A stretch of DNA of 64,000 nucleotides from JAWPMT01 sp965229785 (GTDB lineage Bacteria > Bacteroidota > Bacteroidia > Cytophagales > Cyclobacteriaceae). Position 1 is the stretch's first letter. Every line of letters starts with the position of its first letter. The stretch is from the NCBI GenBank assembly GCA_965229785.1, contig CBDDJS010000001.1, forward strand, positions 1,364,001-1,428,000, written 5' to 3'. This document shows positions 34,802 through 44,228 of the stretch, piece after piece. The notes below the pieces were generated by a model. The model did no database searches. It was not told the DNA's origin and saw only the letters and a list, made by a program, of their open reading frames with translations. The position numbers and the translations under genes were made by a program.

Positions 34802-36295
34802 TCAGTTTCTGAGTCGAGTTTTCCAATTGGACCTGCTTACAGGAACGTATGGCGTGCGTGATTCATCATTCGACTGATCCATGAATGCGGCAGCAGCCAA
34901 CGCAGCGAGCGTGCTGGATTCATCAGGGGTAGTTTCCAGTACCTCCGGAGTAAAGTACTGCTCGACAAATTTGGTCGTAAAGTTTCCGCCTCGGAAAGCG
35001 TCATGTTGTAAAACGAACTCACAGAATGGTAGGGTGGTCTTCACACCAATGATCCGGTAGTCCCTAATGGCCTGTAAAAGCCGTTCTATAGCCTCTTCCC
35101 GGTCTTTTCCAGTGGCCACTAACTTGGCAATCATCGGGTCATAGTAGATAGGAATATCCTGACCCTGTTCATAGCCGTCATCAAGCCTTACACCTTCACC
35201 AGATGGACGTCTGTAAACCTCTAAATTTCCAATAGAAGGTGCAAAATTATTCTTCGGATCTTCGGCATAGACCCGAATCTCAATGCTGTGTCCATTTACT
35301 TTCAGATCTTCTTGTCCAAAGGACAATGGATGGCCTTCAGCCACTCGGATCTGTTCCTGTACCAGGTCCACGCCAGTAATTTGTTCCGTTACCGGGTGTT
35401 CGACCTGAAGCCGGGTATTCATTTCAAGGAAGTAAAATTCCTTGTTTTCATCCATAATGAATTCTACCGTTCCTGCATTGTAATAATCACAGGCCCTGGC
35501 CACGTTGAGTGCCGCTTCACCTATGTTCATTCTTTCTTCGTGATTCAGAATAGGAGAGGGTGCTTCTTCGACCACTTTTTGGTGTCGACGCTGGACACTA
35601 CAATCCCTTTCAAACAAGTGAACAAGATTACCGTGCTTGTCACCGATAATCTGAACTTCGATGTGCTTGGGAGCCGTAATAAATTTCTCTACGAAAACAG
35701 CGCCATTACCAAAGGCACTTTGCGCTTCACTCATCGCACGTTCCATCTCTCCTTCAAAGTCCTCATCCTGATGAACGATCCGCATGCCTTTTCCGCCTCC
35801 TCCGGCACTGGCTTTTACCAGTACAGGGTAACCGATTTCCTTCGCTATCTTACGCGCTTCAGCTACATCTTCTATAGGCTTGTCCATACCAGGGACCAGA
35901 GGAACTCCAAACTTCCCAACGGCCTGTTTTGCGGAGATTTTATCACCCATCGTCTGGATTGCCTCGGCAGAGGGCCCGATGAAATTGATTCCAGCTTGTT
36001 CCAGGGCATGCGCAAAAGCCGCATTTTCTGATAGGAATCCATAACCCGGGTGCACAGCATCCACATTCAGGTCTTTGCAGACTTTAATGATCTTGTCAAT
36101 TTGCAAGTAGGATTTGGAAGAAGCTGGGGGGCCTATGCATACGCGCTCATCAGCAAATCGGGCGAATGGAGCATACTCATCTGCTTCACTGTAGACGGCT
36201 ACGGTTTTGATACCTGCACTTTTAGCGCTTCTCATGATCCTAAGTGCAATCTCTCCGCGGTTTGCAACGAGTATTTTTTGTATTTTTTGGGTCAT
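34802..36295 (-). CDS. Biotin carboxylase subunit of an acyl-CoA carboxylase
   Basis: 497 residues, about 50 longer than E. coli AccC. The ATP-grasp core shows ILVANRGEIALRI, HPGYGFLSENAAFA, the Gly-rich loop KASAGGGGKGMRIV, FERDCSVQRRHQK and FLEMNTRLQVEHPVTE. The added tail ends SNWKTRLRN, as in the carboxylase subunits of propionyl- or geranyl/methylcrotonyl-type acyl-CoA carboxylases. It carboxylates biotin on a separate carrier protein. No carrier (BCCP) or carboxyltransferase gene is adjacent, so whether it is accC or a propionyl-CoA carboxylase alpha subunit stays open. Confidence 0.9.
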   Translation of the reverse strand: MTQKIQKILVANRGEIALRIMRSAKSAGIKTVAVYSEADEYAPFARFADERVCIGPPASSKSYLQIDKIIKVCKDLNVDAVHPGYGFLSENAAFAHALEQAGINFIGPSAEAIQTMGDKISAKQAVGKFGVPLVPGMDKPIEDVAEARKIAKEIGYPVLVKASAGGGGKGMRIVHQDEDFEGEMERAMSEAQSAFGNGAVFVEKFITAPKHIEVQIIGDKHGNLVHLFERDCSVQRRHQKVVEEAPSPILNHEERMNIGEAALNVARACDYYNAGTVEFIMDENKEFYFLEMNTRLQVEHPVTEQITGVDLVQEQIRVAEGHPLSFGQEDLKVNGHSIEIRVYAEDPKNNFAPSIGNLEVYRRPSGEGVRLDDGYEQGQDIPIYYDPMIAKLVATGKDREEAIERLLQAIRDYRIIGVKTTLPFCEFVLQHDAFRGGNFTTKFVEQYFTPEVLETTPDESSTLAALAAAAFMDQSNDESRTPYVPVSRSNWKTRLRN

Positions 36296-36362
36296 ATCGA
36301 TAATAATAACACCGTTTAGGTGCTTTGAACGGCAAGTTTAAGAATTCTTTAATTGGTGATTA

Positions 36363-37079
36363 CTATGACGGCAAAAACGATGCAGCACCTTTATCTAAAA
36401 ACCAGTATTGTTCTCTGCCTTTGATATGGGCTGCAGGTATATCTGAGTGATCTGCCATGGGATTAAGGGCCCGACTAACCTTTTCGGCCTTCTTTTCTCC
36501 AGTAACTAAAAAGGCCACCAAACCAGAATTGTTCAGTGTAGGGCCATTTATGGTGACGCGTTTTTGGCCGGACGTAGGATGTTCGGCAACGGCACATATA
36601 GTTGAAGCTTTTAATAATTCCATTTGATGGGGAAATATAGAAGCCGTATGACCATCATCGCCCATACCAAGGATCATCAGATCAACGGAAGGTAATCCAT
36701 TGACGTCTTCACAAACTTCCGAAAGTACCTCTCCATAACGTTTAGCTTCATCATCAGGATCATTTTCACCAAGAACTCTGTGCACGTGGGTCGGGTCGAC
36801 ATTTACCTTATCGAACAATAAAGATTTTGTCATACCATAGTTGCTGTCCGGATCGCCCGGAGGAACACATCGTTCATCGCCCCAGAAGAAATGGAGGTTT
36901 TGCCAGGCGATTTTATCCGAATAATCCTTAGCCAAAAGGCTAAAAAGTAATTTGGGGGTAGATCCGCCAGAAAGAGCGATGGTTGTTTTATCTCGACCTG
37001 AAGTGAATTCCACCAAAAAGTTTGCAAAAGCCTCGGCCACTGCCGGATTGTCATCCAATACTTTGATGTCTCTCGTCAT
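36363..37079 (-). CDS. pgl: 6-phosphogluconolactonase
   Basis: 238 residues from the ATG that overlaps the zwf stop (ATGA); a TTG three codons earlier is less likely. NagB/SOL-type motifs are IALSGGSTPKLLF, FFWGDERCVPPGDPDSNYGM and LGMGDDGHTASIFP. It hydrolyses 6-phosphogluconolactone, the product of the upstream zwf enzyme, in the oxidative pentose-phosphate pathway. Coupled translation with zwf supports the call. Confidence 0.95.
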   Translation of the reverse strand: MTRDIKVLDDNPAVAEAFANFLVEFTSGRDKTTIALSGGSTPKLLFSLLAKDYSDKIAWQNLHFFWGDERCVPPGDPDSNYGMTKSLLFDKVNVDPTHVHRVLGENDPDDEAKRYGEVLSEVCEDVNGLPSVDLMILGMGDDGHTASIFPHQMELLKASTICAVAEHPTSGQKRVTINGPTLNNSGLVAFLVTGEKKAEKVSRALNPMADHSDIPAAHIKGREQYWFLDKGAASFLPS

Positions 37080-38599
37080 AGCTCGCAAAATTCACCATCA
37101 TTCGTCAAATTCTTACAAGGGTTTCTCCAATTCATGCGGTCTCCATCAATCAGGTCATCGGCATTTTCCGGACCCCAGGTACCGGCCGGATACCCGTATA
37201 TTGGGATGGAAGGATCATTTTTCCAGGCTTCAAGAATCGGATCAACAAATGCCCAGGCAGCTTCAACACTGTCTCCTCGTGCGTACAGCGTAGCATCTCC
37301 CTGCATCGCATCCATCAACAATCGCTCATAAGCTTCGGGGACGTAAGCATCTGCCAGGTCTTCATAAAGAAAGTCCATGTTGACATTTTCTACCTGAAAA
37401 CCTGCTCCCGGAACTTTCAGACCTACTTTCATCAAGATCCCTTCATTAGGCTGGATACGCAGTACAAGCATATTTTGTGAGTTGTTCACATCAGACTGAC
37501 CAAATAAGTGATAGTGATTGGGTTTAAAGTGAATTACCACTTCTGATACCCTTGTTGGTAGCCTTTTCCCAGTACGGATGTAAAAAGGGACATCTGCCCA
37601 ACGCCAATTGTCTATGAAAAACTTCATGGCAACGAAAGTTTCAGTTCTGGATTCCGGATTGACACCTTCTTCTTCACGATAACCAGGAACATGATCTCCC
37701 TTGATGTCAGAACCCATATACTGCCCTCGAATGACGTTATTACGAATGTCTTCCGGGCTCATGGGTCTCAGAGATTCAAACAACTTTAGTTTTTCGTTTC
37801 TGATCGAATCTGCATCCACACGAACCGGAGGCTCCATGGCCACCAGGGAAATAAGCTGTAACAGGTGATTTTGAAGCATGTCTCTCAATGCTCCTGAACC
37901 ATCATAATAACCCCCTCTTTTTTCCACACCCACACTCTCGGCATTGGTGATTTCTACACGATGGATGTAGTTCCTGTTCCAAAGTGGTTCGAAAATGCTG
38001 TTGGCAAAACGCATGACAAAAAGATTCTGGACAGTTTCCTTTCCCAAATAATGATCAATGCGATAAATCTGCTTTTCCTTGAAGCATTTTTTTAATTCCT
38101 TATTCAGCTCCTTTGCTGTCGACAAACTGTAACCAAAAGGCTTCTCTATAATGAGATGCCGCCACGATTGCTTTTCTTTATTCAGCCCTACAGAAGCAAG
38201 ACCCTTGGCAATTTCCGCGTAAAGACTGGGAGGCGTACTTAAATAGAAGATGTAATTGCCCGAGGTACCTTCATGGGCATCAATATCATCCAAACGGGCT
38301 TTGAGTGCCCGGAAGGCTTCAGGTTCACGGTTTTCTAAAGTCAGGTACTGGATCATCCTCGCGAACTCCTTTAGATCCTCGTCAGATACATCCTCCTTTT
38401 GAAGGAATTCATTTTCGAATACCACCTTTTGTCGGTAATCCTCATTTTCAAAGGCGGTCCTGCCAATCCCCAGAATGGTAAATCGTTCTGGCAGCATCTT
38501 TCCTTTGAATAAATTGAAAACTGCAGGTATAAGTTTTCTGGCAGTCAGATCCCCGGAAGCTCCGAAAATTGTCAATACCTGGTTTTCGATTTTTTTCAT
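37076..38599 (-). CDS. zwf: Glucose-6-phosphate 1-dehydrogenase
   Basis: 507 residues, full length. The dinucleotide fold begins LTIFGASGDLTARKLIPA; the substrate motif RIDHYLGKETVQN and the C-terminal catalytic domain are intact. It oxidises glucose-6-phosphate to the lactone, making NADPH (coenzyme preference not read from sequence). First gene of zwf-pgl and divergent from gnd with about 170 bases between, so the oxidative pentose-phosphate genes can share a control region. Confidence 0.97.
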   Translation of the reverse strand: MKKIENQVLTIFGASGDLTARKLIPAVFNLFKGKMLPERFTILGIGRTAFENEDYRQKVVFENEFLQKEDVSDEDLKEFARMIQYLTLENREPEAFRALKARLDDIDAHEGTSGNYIFYLSTPPSLYAEIAKGLASVGLNKEKQSWRHLIIEKPFGYSLSTAKELNKELKKCFKEKQIYRIDHYLGKETVQNLFVMRFANSIFEPLWNRNYIHRVEITNAESVGVEKRGGYYDGSGALRDMLQNHLLQLISLVAMEPPVRVDADSIRNEKLKLFESLRPMSPEDIRNNVIRGQYMGSDIKGDHVPGYREEEGVNPESRTETFVAMKFFIDNWRWADVPFYIRTGKRLPTRVSEVVIHFKPNHYHLFGQSDVNNSQNMLVLRIQPNEGILMKVGLKVPGAGFQVENVNMDFLYEDLADAYVPEAYERLLMDAMQGDATLYARGDSVEAAWAFVDPILEAWKNDPSIPIYGYPAGTWGPENADDLIDGDRMNWRNPCKNLTNDGEFCEL

Positions 38600-38773
38600 T
38601 TGGTTATGATTTTAGATATGATATCAAGTTATTTGTGCGCAGGAAAATTTTAAGCGATGTGCTGATCCCAGGCAACTAAGATAGGGCAGTTTCATGGTTT
38701 TTAGTTCCAGCAATGAGATTAAACTTCAACCTGAAATCATATCTCTTTGGATTGATTTCTCTGACACAAGATT

Positions 38774-40162
38774 ATGACTTACGACTTTGGACTTGTTGGG
38801 CTCGGTGTAATGGGCAGAAACTTCATTTTGAATGTAGCTGATCATGACTTCAGCGCCATTGGTTTAGATACAAACCCCGAATCTGTAGCGGCGCTCAAAA
38901 GTGAAGGCGCCGGAAAAGAAGTGACCGGTACCACTGACAGAAGTGAGTTTGTAAGCTCATTAAGTACACCCAGAAAAATCATGTTGTTAGTGCCTGCGGG
39001 TAAGGTGGTAGATGCGGTCATCGCTGATTTATTGCCGCACCTTTCTGAGGGCGATTTGATCATCGATGGTGGAAACTCATTCTTTGCCGATACGGATCGG
39101 AGGTTCAATGAATTGAAGGAGAAAGGTATTCACTTCATGGGATCGGGTGTCTCAGGAGGGGCAAAGGGAGCGCGATTTGGTCCGAGTATGATGCCGGGCG
39201 GATCTGCAGAATCCTACGAATTGGTAAAACCCATTTTTGAAGCCGCTGCCGCCAAAGTTAACGGCGAACCTTGTGTGGCTTTTATGGGCAATGGTTCTGC
39301 TGGGAATTATGTTAAGATGGTCCATAATGGCATTGAGTATGCCATGATGCAATTGATTGCCGAGGTATATGACCTGATGAAGACTGGGTTGGGAAAATCC
39401 AATGCGGAACTACATGAAATATTTGATAGCTGGAACAAAGGCCGGTTACAGTCTTTTCTGGTGGAGATCACCGCTGATATTTTTACGAAAAAGGACGAAG
39501 AGGGCCCTGGTGATCTGGTAGATAAGATTTTGGATAAAGCCAAACAAAAGGGCACTGGTAAGTGGACCTCTCAAAACGCGATGGACCTGGGGACAGCTGT
39601 TCCCAGTATAGATGCTGCAGTGACCATGCGAGGATTATCCGCATTGAAAGACGATCGGGTGAAAGCACAAGAGATTTATGGAAATAAAGGAAAGTCTAGC
39701 GGGTTGTTAAATGTTGATCAAATAGAAAGTGCCTTGTACGTGTCCTTCATTGTGGCCTATGCACAGGGTATGGCCCAATTGGCAGCGGCTTCTGAAGAAT
39801 ACGGCTATGAGCTGGATCTGGCAACCATTTCTAAGATCTGGAGAGGCGGTTGTATTATCCGATCAGCGATTCTTGAAGATATGATGAATGCGTATAAAGC
39901 CACACCAGACCTTAGCAACTTACTCTTGGATGAAGATTTCGCATCGGGAGTGAAAGGTGGCTTGGAAGATTTCAAGGAGGTAGTGGCTTATGCGATTACC
40001 CATAATATTCCAGTCATGGCATTAGGCACAAGCCTCCACTATTTACAATCCTTTACAACCGGTAGATTGCCCCTCAACCTGGTACAGGCACAACGGGATC
40101 ATTTTGGCTCACATAAGTACGAAAGAACCGATAAAGAAGGCATTTTCCATACGGAGTGGTGA
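38774..40162 (+). CDS. gnd: 6-phosphogluconate dehydrogenase (decarboxylating)
   Basis: 462 residues. The start GLVGLGVMGRNFILNVADHDF is the cofactor fold, GSGVSGGAKGARFGPSMMPGG and MVHNGIEYAMMQLIAEVYD are the substrate and catalytic segments, and the C-terminal tail RTDKEGIFHTEW is typical of the dimeric long form. It yields ribulose-5-phosphate and CO2. nth follows 10 bases downstream on the same strand. Confidence 0.97.
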   Translation: MTYDFGLVGLGVMGRNFILNVADHDFSAIGLDTNPESVAALKSEGAGKEVTGTTDRSEFVSSLSTPRKIMLLVPAGKVVDAVIADLLPHLSEGDLIIDGGNSFFADTDRRFNELKEKGIHFMGSGVSGGAKGARFGPSMMPGGSAESYELVKPIFEAAAAKVNGEPCVAFMGNGSAGNYVKMVHNGIEYAMMQLIAEVYDLMKTGLGKSNAELHEIFDSWNKGRLQSFLVEITADIFTKKDEEGPGDLVDKILDKAKQKGTGKWTSQNAMDLGTAVPSIDAAVTMRGLSALKDDRVKAQEIYGNKGKSSGLLNVDQIESALYVSFIVAYAQGMAQLAAASEEYGYELDLATISKIWRGGCIIRSAILEDMMNAYKATPDLSNLLLDEDFASGVKGGLEDFKEVVAYAITHNIPVMALGTSLHYLQSFTTGRLPLNLVQAQRDHFGSHKYERTDKEGIFHTEW

Positions 40163-40172
40163 TTGAACGCCT

Positions 40173-40835
40173 ATGACTAAACAGGAAAAGGTTGATTTTG
40201 TCATCAACAAACTGGAAGAACTTTATCCGACCGTTCCCGTTCCGCTTGATCACTACAGCCCATACACGTTATTGGTGGCTGTTTTGCTGTCGGCTCAGTG
40301 TACGGACGAACGTGTGAATAAGACCACACCAGATTTGTTTGCGGTAGCCGACAATCCCTACGACATGGCCAGAGTTCCTGTAGAAGAAATTAAAGCCATT
40401 ATAAAGCCCTGTGGGTTAAGCCCTATGAAATCGAAAGGGATTTCAGAGCTTTCTCAAATCCTGATTGATGAACACCAGGGTGAAGTTCCTGCGGATATGG
40501 AAGCTCTGGAAAGACTGCCAGCTGTAGGGCACAAAACGGCTTCGGTGGTAATGTCTCAGGCGTTTGGAGTACCTGCTTTTCCCGTGGATACCCACATTCA
40601 TCGGTTGATCTATCGTTGGGGTTTATCCAATGGGAAGAATGTGCAGCAAACAGAGAAAGACTGTAAAAGGCTGTTTCCGGAAGAATTGTGGAACAAACTT
40701 CACTTGCAGATCATCTTTTTCGGTCGTGAATACTGTCCGGCCAGAGGGCACAATCCTCATGAGTGTCCGATTTGTTCTGTGATAGGCAGGGCACCAATGT
40801 TCAAGGACTGGGATTTGAAGCCGGCGAAGAAGTAA
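40173..40835 (+). CDS. nth: Endonuclease III-like DNA glycosylase/AP lyase with altered cluster loop
   Basis: 220 residues. The helix-hairpin-helix LPAVGHKTASVVM carries the catalytic Lys, and PVDTHIHRL the catalytic Asp. The C-terminal loop reads EYCPARGHNPHECPIC: Cys-x9-Cys-x2-Cys and no later Cys, whereas E. coli Nth has Cys-x6-Cys-x2-Cys-x5-Cys for its 4Fe-4S cluster. The cluster may be lost or bound differently. It removes oxidised pyrimidines in base excision repair. Likely co-transcribed with gnd. Confidence 0.93.
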   Translation: MTKQEKVDFVINKLEELYPTVPVPLDHYSPYTLLVAVLLSAQCTDERVNKTTPDLFAVADNPYDMARVPVEEIKAIIKPCGLSPMKSKGISELSQILIDEHQGEVPADMEALERLPAVGHKTASVVMSQAFGVPAFPVDTHIHRLIYRWGLSNGKNVQQTEKDCKRLFPEELWNKLHLQIIFFGREYCPARGHNPHECPICSVIGRAPMFKDWDLKPAKK

Positions 40836-40888
40836 CATAAATGCAGAGCTTCCAAAAAATCGAAAGCCCTTGCATGGAGATCAAAACA

Positions 40889-41239
40889 TTAGGCTTTTTC
40901 AATAGTTACAGCCCATTGCTTAGAGGTGTAGGTGGGTAAATTTTCATTTACAGAAAACGCACTATCACCTGTTACATTAAAGGTCATCTGACCACCACCT
41001 GCGTAGTTTGAGCCTACGGCGGTCAGCTTAAGCGAACCATGTTTTTCCAGCATTTGACGCGCTGCATTGGTAAGGTCAATCGTGTCTGTAAAACTGGGCG
41101 CAAAGCCGGAAGCATAGTGATCATAGGCTTTGTATACCAGGGCGCCGCCGGGCACATCAGCGTCAAGAAAAACAGTGAGTTGATTGTCTGCGGAAGTTAC
41201 TTCTAGCTTAAGAGCATTTGAAAATTTGATCGTTTGCAT
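40889..41239 (-). CDS. Unknown small beta-rich protein
   Basis: 116 residues without signal peptide or membrane helix; not recognised. The sequence alternates short strands and Gly-containing turns (GGALVYKAYDHY, SNYAGGGQMTFNVTGDSAF), suggesting a small beta sandwich. It stands between nth, on which it converges, and the polyphosphate glucokinase gene about 100 bases upstream on the same strand. The regular composition and clean start favour a real gene. Confidence 0.55.
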   Translation of the reverse strand: MQTIKFSNALKLEVTSADNQLTVFLDADVPGGALVYKAYDHYASGFAPSFTDTIDLTNAARQMLEKHGSLKLTAVGSNYAGGGQMTFNVTGDSAFSVNENLPTYTSKQWAVTIEKA

Positions 41240-41340
41240 GATTGTATAAATTTTTAATTATACGATCAAAATTCAGAAAGCAATTTCCGTTACGATACAG
41301 CAAAACTATGACTATCATACGTACCGCAAGTGCAGTAAAG

Positions 41341-42093
41341 TCAGTGGTGTTTCTCCAAAAACTCATGCTTAGCGGCCATGGCAGCACCTACAATGCCTGC
41401 TTGATTTTTCAGTTTCGCTGGTTTTACCTCGGTTTCAAGATCGAACATGTGACTATAGAGTTCGTATTTCTTGGAAACGCCGCCTCCTAATACGATCAGA
41501 TCCGGCCAAAAGAGGAATTCTAATCGATTCAGGTATCGGTTGACGCGTTTACCGAATTTATCCCAACTCAAATCCTCTTTTTCCCGTGCCGAATTTGAAG
41601 TGTAGTGTTCGGCGATCATCCCTCTCAATTTCAGGTGTCCAAGTTCTGTATTTGGCAAGAGCATACCTTCGGTAAAAATCGCCGTACCGATACCGGTACC
41701 GAATGCCGCAACAATCACTGTTCCGTCCACACCTTTGCCAGCACCGAAGTTTACTTCAGCATAACCTGCGGCATCCACATCGTTCACAACCGTCGCTTTA
41801 CATCCGGTGACTTTTTGGATCTCCTGGGCCGCATTCAGCCCTATCCATGTCTTGTCGATGTTGGAAGCGGTTTTGACAATGTTATGTTTGATCGCGGCTG
41901 GGAAACCCGCGCCGATGTAACCTGACCAATTGAATTCCCGAGCCAAATCAGCTACAGTCTCCATCATGGCCTTAGGGGTAGCAGGCTGAGGAGTGGGGAT
42001 CCGTAGCCTTTCGGTTTTCATTTCCCCTGTGTTGGTATCAATGATGGCTCCTTTAATGCCTGTGCCACCAATGTCGATTCCCAAAATTTCCAT
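41341..42093 (-). CDS. ppgK: Polyphosphate glucokinase (ROK family)
   Basis: 250 residues. ROK-type phosphate motif LGIDIGGTGIKGAIID, then RIPTPQPATP, NDVDAAG, FGTGIGTAIF and PNTELGHLKL, and the PPGK-type stretch FLFWPDLIVLGGGVSK. The PNTELGHL block with the short length separates polyphosphate-dependent glucokinases from ordinary ROK kinases. It phosphorylates glucose with polyphosphate or ATP in the cytoplasm, giving substrate to the zwf enzyme encoded 3 kb away. Confidence 0.88.
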   Translation of the reverse strand: MEILGIDIGGTGIKGAIIDTNTGEMKTERLRIPTPQPATPKAMMETVADLAREFNWSGYIGAGFPAAIKHNIVKTASNIDKTWIGLNAAQEIQKVTGCKATVVNDVDAAGYAEVNFGAGKGVDGTVIVAAFGTGIGTAIFTEGMLLPNTELGHLKLRGMIAEHYTSNSAREKEDLSWDKFGKRVNRYLNRLEFLFWPDLIVLGGGVSKKYELYSHMFDLETEVKPAKLKNQAGIVGAAMAAKHEFLEKHH

Positions 42094-42184
42094 TCGCGAA
42101 GATTAGTACATTGATTGAAATTATCAAATCCAGTTTCTCAAAGGTCAATAGGATTGTCTGAGCCTTGATATTGTGGGGTGAAAC

Positions 42185-42901
42185 TTAAGGTATTGCATAC
42201 CGCCAAATGGCAGCAACCATGCCAAATCCCATAGGATCATGGACCTTCAATTCTTCAGCTATAAATGGGTACGTGGTGTTTTTTACAAGGTAAGCGACCG
42301 TTAATTCTGCAAAGTATTCACGTTCGTCTGCCCGCGCATATGCATAGACTTTCTCACCATGCTGATTTGGAACAGGTTGATCATACAGGCCATTTCCTAT
42401 CGCATTATGATAGGAAAGTGTAATCATGTCTTTCTCAAATTTTCCAAGTCGGTCATGATAGCCATGAGCTAATTCATGAAGGATTAAATAGGGCTGATTG
42501 GTGGTATCAGACTTCAAAAAAATCTTGGCGTTCAGGATATCAATGGCCTTCCATTTGTTGAATGATTGATCTGATCCATTGAAACTTCGATTATATACGA
42601 CGCTACCGTAATGGCCATTATCCCATTCCACGTAGATCGGGACACTCCTTAGTAGAGATATGATTGCCGTTTCTAAATTAAGATTCTGGATTACTTCGAG
42701 CTTAGTTCCTAAAAAAGAGATCATAGAACCCATTTCTTTGGGATGTTCCTTCAAGTCTTCTTCGTGAATAAAAATTTCAAACCCCTCAACCTCGTGTTTT
42801 ACATAGGTCACTGACTGAGCATGGCTGTGCTGACTTAAGCAGAGCCAGGTGATCAGGACAATTACATTGAGATATTTCAGGAAAGAGGTAAAGGGAATCA
42901 T
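42185..42901 (-). CDS. Secreted HExxH protein, putative metallopeptidase
   Basis: 238 residues with a signal peptide (VIVLITWLCLSQHSHAQS). Residues 142-146 form HELAH, and EREYFAELTVAY near 193-203 supplies the downstream glutamate expected of a gluzincin such as the lethal-factor-like (M34/ATLF) group. Together they make a plausible zinc site. It should be periplasmic or exported. Substrate unknown. Same strand as the barrel/transglutaminase operon but separated from it by about 120 bases. Confidence 0.75.
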   Translation of the reverse strand: MIPFTSFLKYLNVIVLITWLCLSQHSHAQSVTYVKHEVEGFEIFIHEEDLKEHPKEMGSMISFLGTKLEVIQNLNLETAIISLLRSVPIYVEWDNGHYGSVVYNRSFNGSDQSFNKWKAIDILNAKIFLKSDTTNQPYLILHELAHGYHDRLGKFEKDMITLSYHNAIGNGLYDQPVPNQHGEKVYAYARADEREYFAELTVAYLVKNTTYPFIAEELKVHDPMGFGMVAAIWRYAIP

Positions 42902-43021
42902 TCAACAGAACCTTTAGTAGCTTTTTCAAGATATTAAACTTATTGCACATGCTCCCTTGAAGTCCTCAGTGAAGTAATAGAGATGTATAGTGAATCACCT
43001 GGTGAATTGATTCGGATTTAC

Positions 43022-44218
43022 TTACCATTTCCATCTAATCCCTAACTGTCCCTGGGCGTAGAAGTATTCTCTGAACGTTATTCCGTCAAGATTGGGATTG
43101 TTCGAAGTTCTTGTGGTCAATACATAGGAAGCAAATAGTGTTAAGTTATTTCCTAATCGATAATTGGCATTGAATCTCGTTCTGATGTAATTGTACTGCA
43201 GCAATAGGTTGTTACCTTCTCCCGGTGCCAATCTGCTGTACCGTCGAACGCTGTAACGTAAGCTGGGAGATACCTCCAGCTTTCCTGTTTGCCAGGAAGC
43301 ATTGATCCCGGGGCCGATTTCCAGATAATCACTGATCCTTTGTGCATCTACTCGCAAAGTGCTGTAAAGACCTATTTCTGCGCGTAAACTTTTATTTGCC
43401 GTTTTAAGCGAATAGGTCAGGTCATTGAAGAAATATGACCAGTTACGTTCGTTCTCTCGGAATTCTTCTACGCCTTCAAACGCTTCATCTTCTTCAAAAA
43501 AGTCATCTTCTTCATCAAATTCCGGATCTTCGATGGGCGCGATTCGGTCTATATCCGTGTATTTTCTTCTCTGACTCAAAGATCTCAGGGTCAGTTTGGT
43601 GGTGTAGTCACCTACGGTCCATTTCTTACTCAATGATAAACCCAGAAATGGCGCCTGATAACGAAGTAGTTCTTCCGAGGGTCGATCGTAACTTTTGATT
43701 AAATATCCTATTTCTGATTTGATCCAGGCGCCATCTCCCAGATAAAAATCAAATGAAAGCGGAGCCCGAAATTGTTGAAATGAGAATGGAGTAGCCAACA
43801 AAGCCTGGTCGCCATTGATGCCTTCCCGTTTCTTTCTGAAATACTCCGGAGCAAATTCAAAGTACTTTTTAGGGGCATACTTTACCCGGTACGAGGCTCC
43901 CAAAGTATAAGTGTGACGGTTCGCATTCTGCTCAGTCTGGAATATTCCCAACGATCCATTGATTTTCAACTTAAACTTATGTTTATCCTTTTCCCATCGG
44001 AAGGAATTGTTGAATGAAAGCGCCTGAAATGTTCCATTATCCCACAACTCTTCTTTATCCTGTAGTTCTCCATCTGTCAACAGCGTGTTGGGCATCAGAA
44101 ATGGATTCCATTCATGCCCTCCTCCAATAGAGATTTGGTGAGATTTTGAATGGGATACTTGGGCGATAACCGGCGCGAGGATAAAAAGCGCCATAATCAA
44201 GGCGAGTGATTTTTTCAT
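43022..44218 (-). CDS. Outer-membrane beta-barrel protein of the transglutaminase operon
   Basis: 398 residues with a signal peptide (LALIMALFILAPVIA). The rest is many amphipathic strands with alternating hydrophobic residues and aromatic girdles (e.g. YTLGASYRVKYAPKKYFEF, LTLFASYVLTT), ending in a strand QGQLGIRWKW, as in barrels inserted by BAM. An acidic loop near 230-255 (many Glu/Asp) would face the outside or the periplasm. Family not recognised. It is the last of four genes behind the transglutaminase and ATP-grasp genes and only 10 bases after the tiny membrane protein gene. Confidence 0.75.
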   Translation of the reverse strand: MKKSLALIMALFILAPVIAQVSHSKSHQISIGGGHEWNPFLMPNTLLTDGELQDKEELWDNGTFQALSFNNSFRWEKDKHKFKLKINGSLGIFQTEQNANRHTYTLGASYRVKYAPKKYFEFAPEYFRKKREGINGDQALLATPFSFQQFRAPLSFDFYLGDGAWIKSEIGYLIKSYDRPSEELLRYQAPFLGLSLSKKWTVGDYTTKLTLRSLSQRRKYTDIDRIAPIEDPEFDEEDDFFEEDEAFEGVEEFRENERNWSYFFNDLTYSLKTANKSLRAEIGLYSTLRVDAQRISDYLEIGPGINASWQTGKLEVSPSLRYSVRRYSRLAPGEGNNLLLQYNYIRTRFNANYRLGNNLTLFASYVLTTRTSNNPNLDGITFREYFYAQGQLGIRWKW

Positions 44219-44228
44219 GATGATTGAA

